Shown in pieces: positions 50,691 to 61,200 of a stretch of DNA of 64,000 nucleotides. The stretch spans positions 1,473,900 to 1,537,899 of the forward strand of contig CM049322.1 in the NCBI GenBank assembly GCA_026874595.1, read 5' to 3'. This stretch comes from Sipunculus nudus. Lineage: Eukaryota; Annelida; Sipuncula; Golfingiida; Sipunculidae. Position 1 is the stretch's first letter; each line of letters opens with the position of its first letter. A program made the position numbers and the translations under genes. The notes under the pieces are model-generated. The model had not been told where the DNA came from and ran no database searches. It saw only the letters and a program-made list of their open reading frames with translations.

Positions 50691-53600
50691 ATGGTCGCAA
50701 AACGCATTTATGGAGACATAGTTCCTTTGCTTACACTTTGCTTAAGCTTTGCTTATGCTTTTATTACGGTGAAAACACCAAAGAACTCAAGCAATTTTTT
50801 GGAAATACAGACAAGTATGAACCATAGGGACACAGCCTGGTTCCCTGGCTACACAATAGTGCCTGTTAGTCATCACAAATCTAAAAATTAAGGGTCAAAC
50901 CGTTCTATCTAATTCAGAAATAGATAATACTATTAATTTCAAAAAGTGATAATATTGAGTTTAGGAAGCCATTTTTCTTTTTTACCTCAATTGTTCAACA
51001 GTTATGTTCCTTGACATAGATAGACTCTTGGAGAGCCTAATATTATATTATATCTTCAGAATATGGTTGCAAATCGCCTTTATGGAGACATAGTTCCTTT
51101 GCTTACATTTTGCTTACGCTTTGCTTATGCTTTGCTTACGAAGAAAATACCACCGATTTTAAGCATTATTCTACAAATACTCACAAATACTACCCTTAGG
51201 GACACAGACTGTTTCACTGGCTACATAATAATACCTGTTAGTGGTCAGTACTCTAAATATTTAGGGTCAAATCGTACAATCAAAATCAGAAATAGCTATT
51301 ACTTCTCAATTCTAAAAGTGATATAATCTAATTTAGGGACCCATTTTTCTCTTTTAACCTCAATAATCAAAAGTTTTTATACCATATTCGACATAAATAG
51401 ACTGCTGGGAAGTCTAACATTATATTATTTCTTCGGAAAATGGTCGGAAAACGCATTTATGGAGACATAGTTCCTTTGCTTACACTTTGCTTACGCTTTG
51501 CTTATTCTTTTCTTACGGTGAAAACACCAAAGAACCCAAGCAATTTTTTTTAAATACAGACAAGTATGAACCATAGGGACACAGCCTGGTTCCCTGGCTA
51601 CACAATACTGCCTGTTAGTCATCATGAATCTAAAAATTAAGGGTCAAACCGTTCTAACTAAATCAGAAATAGATAATACTATTAATTTCAAAAAGTGATA
51701 ATATCGAGTTTAGGGAGCCATTTTTCTTTTTTACTTGAATTGATCAACAGTTATGTTCCTTCGACATAGATAGACTCTTGGAGAGCCTAATATTATATTA
51801 TATCTGCAGAATATGGTTGCAAATCGCCTTTATGGAGACATAGTTCCGTTGCTTACATTTTGCTTACGCTTTGCTTATGCTTTGTTTACGAAGAAAACAC
51901 CTCAGAATTTAAACATTTCTCTACAAATACTCACAAATACTACCCATAGGGACACTGACTGGTTCACTGGCTACACGATTATACCTGTTGGTGGTCAGTA
52001 CTCTAAATATTAGGGGTCAAATCGTACAATCAAAATCAGAAATAGCTATTACTTCTCAATTCTAAAAGTGATATAATCTAGTTTAGGGACCCATTTTTCT
52101 CTTTTAACCTCCATAATCAAAAGTTTTTTTACCATATTCGACATAAATAGACTGCTGGGAAGTCTAACATTATATAATTTCTTCGGAAAATGGTCGGAAA
52201 ACGCATTTATGGAGACATAGTTCCTTTGTTTACACCTTGCTTACGCTTTGCTTATGCTTTGCTTATGGTGAAAACACCAAAGAACTCAAGCATTTTTCTG
52301 CAAATACAGACAAGTATGAACCATAGGGACACAGCCTGGTTCCCTGGCTACACAATAGTGCCTGTTAGTCATCATGAATCTAAAAATTAAGGGTCAAACC
52401 GTTCTATCTAAATCAGAAATAGATAATACTATAAATTTCAAAAAAGTGATAATATCGGGATTAGATACCCATTTTTCTTTTTTACCTGAATTGATCAACA
52501 GTTATGTTCCAAATTCGACATAAATAGACTCTTGGAGAGCCTAATATTATATTTTATCTTCAGAATATGGTTGCAAATCGCCTTTATGGAGACACAGTTC
52601 CGTTGCTTACATTTTGCTTACGCTTTGCTTATGCTTTGCTTACGAAGAAAACACCACAGATTTTAAGCATTTTTCTACAAACACTCACAAATACTACCCA
52701 TAGGGACACTGACTGGTTCACTGGCTACACGAAAATACCTGTTAGTGGTCAGTACTCTAAATATTAGGGGTCAAATCGTACAATCAAAATCAGAAATAGC
52801 TATTACTTCTCAATTCTAAAAGTGATATAATCTAATTTAGGGACCCATTTTTCTCTTATAACCTCAACAATCAAAAGTTTTTATACCATATTCGACATAA
52901 ATAGACTGCTGGGAAGTCTAACATTATATTATTTCTTCGGAAAATGGTCGGAAAACGCATTTATGGAGACATAGTTCCTTTGCATACACTTTGCTTACGC
53001 TTTGCTTATGCTTTTATTACGGTGAAAACACCAAAGAACTCAAGCAATTTTTTGGAAATACAGACAAGTATGAACCATAGGGACACAGCCTGGTTCCCTG
53101 GCTACACAATAGTGCCTGTTAGTCATCACGAATCTAAAAATTAAGGGTCAAACCGTTCTATCTAAATCAGAAATAGATAATACTATTAATTTCAAAAAGT
53201 GATAATATTGAGTTTAGGGAGCCATTTTTCTTTTTTACCTCAAGTGATCAACAGTTATGTTCCTTCGACATAGATAGACTCTTGGAGAGCCTAATATTAT
53301 ATTATATCTTCAGAATATGGTTGCAAATCGCCTTTATGGAGACATAGTTCCTTTGCTTACATTTTGCTTACGCTTTGCTTATGCTTTGCTTACGAAGAAA
53401 ACACCACCGATTTTAAGCATTATTCTACAAATACTCACAAATACTACCCATAGGGACACAGACTGGTTCACTGGCTACATAATAATACCTGTTAGTGGTC
53501 AGTACTCTAAATATTAGGGGTCAAATCGTACAATCAAAATCAGAAATAGCTATTACTTCTGCATTTCTAAAAGTGATATAATCTAATTTAGGGACCCATT

Positions 53601-56600
53601 TTTCTCTTTTAACCTCAATAATCAAAAGTTTTGTTACCATATTCGACATAAATAGACTGCTGGGAAGTCTAACATTATATTATTTCTTCGGAAAATGGTC
53701 GGAAAACGCATTTATGGAGACATAGTTCCTTTGCTTACACTTTGCTTACGCTTTGCTTATGCTTTGCTTACGGTGAAAACACCAAAGAACTCAAGCATTT
53801 TTCTGCAAATACAGACAAGTATGAACCATAGGGACACAGCCTGGTTCCCTGGCTACACAATAGTGCCTGTTAGTCATCATGAATCTAAAAATTAAGGGTC
53901 AAACCGTTCCATCTAAATCAGAAATTGATAATACTATAAAATTAAAAAAAGTGATAATATCGGGATTAGGGACCCATTCTTCTTTTTTACCTGAATTGAT
54001 CAACAGTTATGTTCCAAATTCGACATAGAAAGACTCTTGGAGAGCCTAATAATATATTATATCTTCAGAATATGGTTGCAAATCGCCTTTATGGAGACAT
54101 AGTTCCTTTGCTTACATTTTGCTTACGCTTTGCTTATGCTTTGCTTACGAAGAAAACACCACCGATTTTAAGCATTATTCTACAAATACTCACAAATACT
54201 ACCCATAGGGACACAGATTGGTTCACTGGCTACATAATAATACCTGTTAGTGGTCAGTACTCTAAATATTAGGGGTCAAATCGTACAATCAAAATCAGAA
54301 ATAGCTATTACTTCTCAATTCTAAAAGTGATATAATCTAATTTAGGGACCCATTTTTCTCTTTTAACCTCAATAATCAAAAGTTTTTTTACCATATTCGC
54401 ATAAATAGACTGCTGGGAAGTCTAACATTATATTATTTCTTCGGAAAATGGTCGGAAAACGCATTTATGGAGACATAGTTCCTTTGCTTACACTTTGCTT
54501 ACGCTTTGCTTATGCTTTGCTTACGGTGAAAACACCAAAGAACTCAAGCATTTTTCTGCAAATACAGACAAGTATGAACCATAGGGACACAGCCTGGTTC
54601 CGTGGCTACACAATAGTGCCTGTTAGTCATCATGAATCTAAAAATTAAGGGTCAAACCGTTACATCTAAATCAGAAATAGATAATACTATAAATTTCAAA
54701 AAAAGTGATAATATCGGGATTAGATACCCATTTTTCTTTTTTACCTGAATTGATCAACAGTTATGTTCCAAATTCGACATAAATAGACTCTTGGAGAGCC
54801 TAATATTATATTTTATCTTCAGAATATGGTTGCAAATCGCCTTTATGGAGACATAGTTCCGTTGCTTACATTTTGCTTACGCTTTGCTTATGCTTTGCTT
54901 ACGAAGAAAACACCACAGAATTTAAACATTTCTCTACAAATACTCACAAATACTTCCCATAGGGACACTGACTGGTTCACTGGCTACACGATTATACCTG
55001 TTGGTGGACAGTACTCTAAATATTAGGGGTCAAATCGTACAATCAAAATCAGAAATAGCTATTACTTCTCAATTCTAAAAGTGATATAATCTAGTTTAGG
55101 GACCCATTTTTCTCTTTTAACCTCAATAATCAAAAGTTTTTTTACCATATTCGACATAAATAGACTGCTGGGAAGTCTAACATTATATAATTTCTTCGGA
55201 AAATGGTCGGAAAACGCATTTATGGAGACATAGTTCCTTTGTTTACACCTTGCTTACGCTTTGCTTATGCTTTGCTTATGGTGAAAACACCAAAGAACTC
55301 AAGCATTTTTCTGCAAATACAGACAAGTATGAACCATAGGGACACAGCCTGGTTCCCTGGCTACACAGTAGTGCCTGTTAGTCATCATGAATCTAAAAAT
55401 AAAGGGTCAAACCGTTCTATCTAAATCAGAAATAGATAATACTATAAATTTCAAAAAAGTGATAATATCGGGATTAGATACCCATTTTTCTTTTTTACCT
55501 GAATTGATCAACAGTTATGTTCCAAATTCGACATAAATAGACTCTTGGAGAGCCTAATATTATATTTTATCTTCAGAATATGGTTGCAAATCGCCTTTAT
55601 GGAGACATAATTCCTTTGCTTACATTTTGCTTACGCTTTGCTTATGCTTTGCTTACGAAGAAAACACCACCGATTTTAAGCATTTTTCTACAAATACTCA
55701 CAAATACTACCCATAGGGACACTGACTGGTTCACTGGCTACACGAAAATACCTGTTAGTGTTCAGTACTCTAAATATTAGGGATCAAATCGTACAATCAA
55801 AATCAGAAATAGCTATTACTTCTCAATTCTAAAAGTGATATAATCTAATTTAGGGACCCATTTTTCTCTTTTAACCTCAATATTCAAAAGTTTTTATACC
55901 ATATTCGACATAAATAGACTGCTGGGAAGTCTAACATTATATTATTTCTTCGGAAAATGGTCGAAAAACGCATTTATGGAGAAATAGTTCCTTTGCTTAC
56001 ACTTTGCTTACGCTTTGCTTATGCTTTTCTTACGGTGAAAACACCAAAGATCTCAAGCAATTTTTTTGAAATACAGACAAGTATGAACCATAGGGACACA
56101 GCCTGGTTCCCTGGCTACACAATAGTGCCTGTAAGTCATCATGAATCTAAAAATTAAGGGTCAAACCGTTCTAACTAAATCAATAATAGATAATACTATT
56201 AATTTCAAAAAGTGATAATATCGAGTTTAGGGAGCCATTTTTCTTTTTTACCTGAAGTGATCAACAGTTATGTTCCTTCGACATAGATAGACTCTTGGAG
56301 AGCCTAATATTATATTATATCTGCAGAATATGGTTGCAAATCGCCTTTATGGAGACATAGTTCCGTTGCTCACATTTTGCTTACGCTTTGCTTATGCTTT
56401 GCTTACGAAGAAAACACCACCGATTTTAAGCATTATTCTACAAATACTCACAAATACTACCCATAGGGACACAGATTGGTTCACTGGCTACATAATAATA
56501 CCTGTTAGTGGTCAGTACTCTAAATATTAGGGGTCAAATCGTACAATCAAAATCAGAAATAGCTATTACTTCTCAATTCTAAAAGTGATATAATCTAATT

Positions 56601-58214
56601 TAGGGACCCATTTTTCTCTTTTAACCTCAATAATCAAAAGTTTTTTTTACCATATTCGACATAAATAGACTGCTGGGAAGTCTAACATTATATTATTTCT
56701 TCGGAAAATGGTCGGAAAACGCATTTATGGAGACATAGTTCCTTTGCTTACACTTTGCTTACGCTTTGCTTATGCTTTGCTTACGGTGAAAACACCAAAG
56801 AACTCAAGCATTTTTCTGCAAATACAGACAAGTATGAACCATACGGACACAGCCTGGTTCCGTGGCTACACAATAGTGCCTGTTAGTCATCATGAATCTA
56901 AAAATTAAGGGTCAAACCGTTCCATCTAAATCAGAAATAGATAATACTATAAATTTCAAAAAAGTGATAATATCGGGATTAGATACCCATTTTTCTTTTT
57001 TACCTGAATTGATCAACAGTTATGTTCCAAATTCGACATAAATAGACTCTTGGAGAGCCTAATATTATATTTTATCTTCAGAATATGGTTGCAAAACGCC
57101 TTTATGGAGACATAGTTCCGTTGCTTACATTTTGCTTACGCTTTGCTTATGCTTTGCTTACGAAGAAAACACCACAGAATTTAAACATTTCTCTACAAAT
57201 ACTCACAAATACTACCCATAGGGACACTGACTGGTTCACTGGCTACACGATTATACCTGTTGGTGGACAGTACTCTAAATATTAGGGGTCAAATCGTATA
57301 ATCAAAATCAGAAATAGCTATTACTTCTCAATTCTAAAAGTGATATAATCTAGTTTAGGGACCCATTTTTCTCTTTTAACCTCAATAATCAAAAGTTTTT
57401 TACCATATTCGACATAAATAGACTGCTGGGAAGTCTAACATTATATAATTTCTTCGGAAAATGGTCGGAAAACGCATTTATGGAGACATAGTTCCTTTGT
57501 TTACACCTTGCTTACGCTTTGCTTATGCTTTGCTTATGGTGAAAACACCAAAGAACTCAAGCATTTTTCTGCAAATACAGACAAGTATGAACCATAGGGA
57601 CACAGCCTGGTTCCCTGGCTACACAATAGTGCCTGTTAGTCATCATGATTCTAAAAATAAAGGGTCAAACCGTTCTATCTAAATCAGAAAAAGATAATAC
57701 TATAAATTTAAAAAAAGTGATAATATCGGGATTAGATACCCATTTTTCTTTTTTACCTGAATTGATCAACAGTTATGTTCCAAATTCGACATAAATAGAC
57801 TCTTGGAGAGCCTAATATTATATTATATCTTCAGAATATGGTTGCAAATCGCCTTTATGGAGACATAGTTCCTTTGCTTACATTTTGCTTACGCTTTGCT
57901 TATGCTTTGCTTACGAAGAAAAGACCACCGATTTTAAGCATTATTCTACAAATACTCACAAATACTACCCATAGGGACACAGACTGGTTCACTGGCTACA
58001 TAATAATACCTGTTAGTGGTCAGTACTCTAAATATTAGGGGTCAAATCGTACAATCAAAATCAGAAATAGCTATTACTTCTCCATTTCTAAAAGTGATAT
58101 AATCTAATTTAGGGACCCATTTTTCTCTTTTAACCTCAATAATCAAAAGTTTTTTACCATATTCGACATAAATAGACTGCTGGGAAGTCTAACATTATAT
58201 TATTTCTTCGGAAA
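50691..58214 (+). repeat. 20-monomer HOR (7,524 bp), copy 2
   Basis: Monomers: a4c 50691, b2d 51063, a3x 51440, b1 51813, a2 52190, b4 52567, a4h 52944, b2 53317, a1 53695, b2 54072, a1R 54448, b1 54826, a2 55203, b3 55580, a3 55957, b2 56330, a1T 56708, b1 57085, a2 (CATGATTC) 57461, b2 57838. All twenty correspond one-to-one with copy 1 at an offset of 7,524 bp. Private changes include CTTATTCTTTTC in a3x (shared with copy 3, not copy 1), TTGCTCACATTTTGC at 56330 and GGTTGCAAAACGCC at 57085. Confidence 0.94.
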
Positions 58215-61200
58215 ATGGTCGCAAAACGCATTTATGGAGACATAGTTCCTTTGCTTACACTTTGCTTAAGCTTTGCTTATGCTTTTATTACGGTGAAAAC
58301 ACCAAAGAACTCAAGCAATTTTTTGGAAATACAGACAAGTATGAACCATAGGGACACAGCCTGGTTCCCTGGCTACACAATAGTGCCTGTTAGTCATCAC
58401 AAATCTAAAAATTAAGGGTCAAACCGTTCTATCTAATTCAGAAATAGATAATACTATTAATTTCAAAAAGTGATAATATTGAGTTTAGGTAGCCATTTTT
58501 CTTTTTTACCTCAATTGTTCAACAGTTATGTTCCTTGACATAGATAGACTCTTGGAGAGCCTAATATTATATTATATCTTCAGAATATGGTTGCAAATCG
58601 CCTTTATGGAGACATAGTTCCTTTGCTTACATTTTGCTTACGCTTTGCTTATGCTTTGCTTACGAAGAAAATACCACCGATTTTAAGCATTATTCTACAA
58701 ATACTCACAAATACTACCCTTAGGGACACAGACTGTTTCACTGGCTACATAATAATACCTGTTAGTGGTCAGTACTCTAAATATTTAGGGTCAAATCGTA
58801 CAATCAAAATCAGAAATAGCTATTACTTCTCAATTCTAAAAGTGATATAATCTAATTTAGGGACCCATTTTTCTCTTTTAACCTCAATAATCAAAAGTTT
58901 TTATACCATATTCGACATAAATAGACTGCTGGGAAGTCTAACATTATATTATTTCTTCGGAAAATGGTCGGAAAACGCATTTATGGAGACATAGTTCCTT
59001 TGCTTACACTTTGCTTACGCTTTGCTTATTCTTTTCTTACGGTGAAAACACCAAAGAACCCAAGCAATTTTTTTTAAATACAGACAAGTATGAACCATAG
59101 GGACACAGCCTGGTTCCCTGGCTACACAATACTGCCTGTTAGTCATCATGAATCTAAAAATTAAGGGTCAAACCGTTCTAACTAAATCAGAAATAGATAA
59201 TACTATTAATTTCAAAAAGTGATAATATCGAGTTTAGGGAGCCATTTTTCTTTTTTACTTGAATTGATCAACAGTTATGTTCCTTCGACATAGATAGACT
59301 CTTGGAGAGCCTAATATTATATTATATCTGCAGAATATGGTTGCAAATCGCCTTTATGGAGACATAGTTCCGTTGCTTACATTTTGCTTACGCTTTGCTT
59401 ATGCTTTGTTTACGAAGAAAACACCTCAGAATTTAAACATTTCTCTACAAATACTCACAAATACTACCCATAGGGACACTGACTGGTTCACTGGCTACAC
59501 GATTATACCTGTTGGTGGTCAGTACTCTAAATATTAGGGGTCAAATCGTACAATCAAAATCAGAAATAGCTATTACTTCTCAATTCTAAAAGTGATATAA
59601 TCTAGTTTAGGGACCCATTTTTCTCTTTTAACCTCCATAATCAAAAGTTTTTTTACCATATTCGACATAAATAGACTGCTGGGAAGTCTAACATTATATA
59701 ATTTCTTCGGAAAATGGTCGGAAAACGCATTTATGGAGACATAGTTCCTTTGTTTACACCTTGCTTACGCTTTGCTTATGCTTTGCTTATGGTGAAAACA
59801 CCAAAGAACTCAAGCATTTTTCTGCAAATACAGACAAGTATGAACCATAGGGACACAGCCTGGTTCCCTGGCTACACAATAGTGCCTGTTAGTCATCACG
59901 AATCTAAAAATTAAGGGTCAAACCGTTCTATCTAAATCAGAAATAGATAATACTATTAATTTCAAAAAGTGATAATATTGAGTTTAGGGAGCCATTTTTC
60001 TTTTTTACCTCAAGTGATCAACAGTTATGTTCCTTCGACATAGATAGACTCTTGGAGAGCCTAATATTATATTATATCTTCAGAATATGGTTGCAAATCG
60101 CCTTTATGGAGACATAGTTCCTTTGCTTACATTTTGCTTACGCTTTGCTTATGCTTTGCTTACGAAGAAAACACCACCGATTTTAAGCATTATTCTACAA
60201 ATACTCACAAATACTACCCATAGGGACACAGACTGGTTCACTGGCTACATAATAATACCTGTTAGTGGTCAGTACTCTAAATATTAGGGGTCAAATCGTA
60301 CAATCAAAATCAGAAATAGCTATTACTTCTGCATTTCTAAAAGTGATATAATCTAATTTAGGGACCCATTTTTCTCTTTAAACCTCAATAATCAAAAGTT
60401 TTGTTACCATATTCGACATAAATAGACTGCTGGGAAGTCTAACATTATATTATTTCTTCGGAAAATGGTCGGAAAACGCATTTATGGAGACATAGTTCCT
60501 TTGCTTACACTTTGCTTACGCTTTGCTTATGCTTTGCTTACGGTGAAAACACCAAAGAACTCAAGCATTTTTCTGCAAATACAGACAAGTATGAACCATA
60601 GGGACACAGCCTGGTTCCCTGGCTACACAATAGTGCCTGTTAGTCATCATGAATCTAAAAATTAAGGGTCAAACCGTTCCATCTAAATCAGAAATTGATA
60701 ATACTATAAAATTAAAAAAAGTGATAATATCGGGATTAGGGACCCATTCTTCTTTTTTACCTGAATTGATCAACAGTTATGTTCCAAATTCGACATAGAA
60801 AGACTCTTGGAGAGCCTAATAATATATTATATCTTCAGAATATGGTTGCAAATCGCCTTTATGGAGACATAGTTCCTTTGCTTACATTTTGCTTACGCTT
60901 TGCTTATGCTTTGCTTACGAAGAAAACACCACCGATTTTAAGCATTATTCTACAAATACTCACAAATACTACCCATAGGGACACAGATTGGTTCACTGGC
61001 TACATAATAATACCTGTTAGTGGTCAGTACTCTAAATATTAGGGGTCAAATCGTACAATCAAAATCAGAAATAGCTATTACTTCTCAATTCTAAAAGTGA
61101 TATAATCTAATTTAGGGACCCATTTTTCTCTTTTAACCTCAATAATCAAAAGTTTTTTTACCATATTCGCATAAATAGACTGCTGGGAAGTCTAACATTA

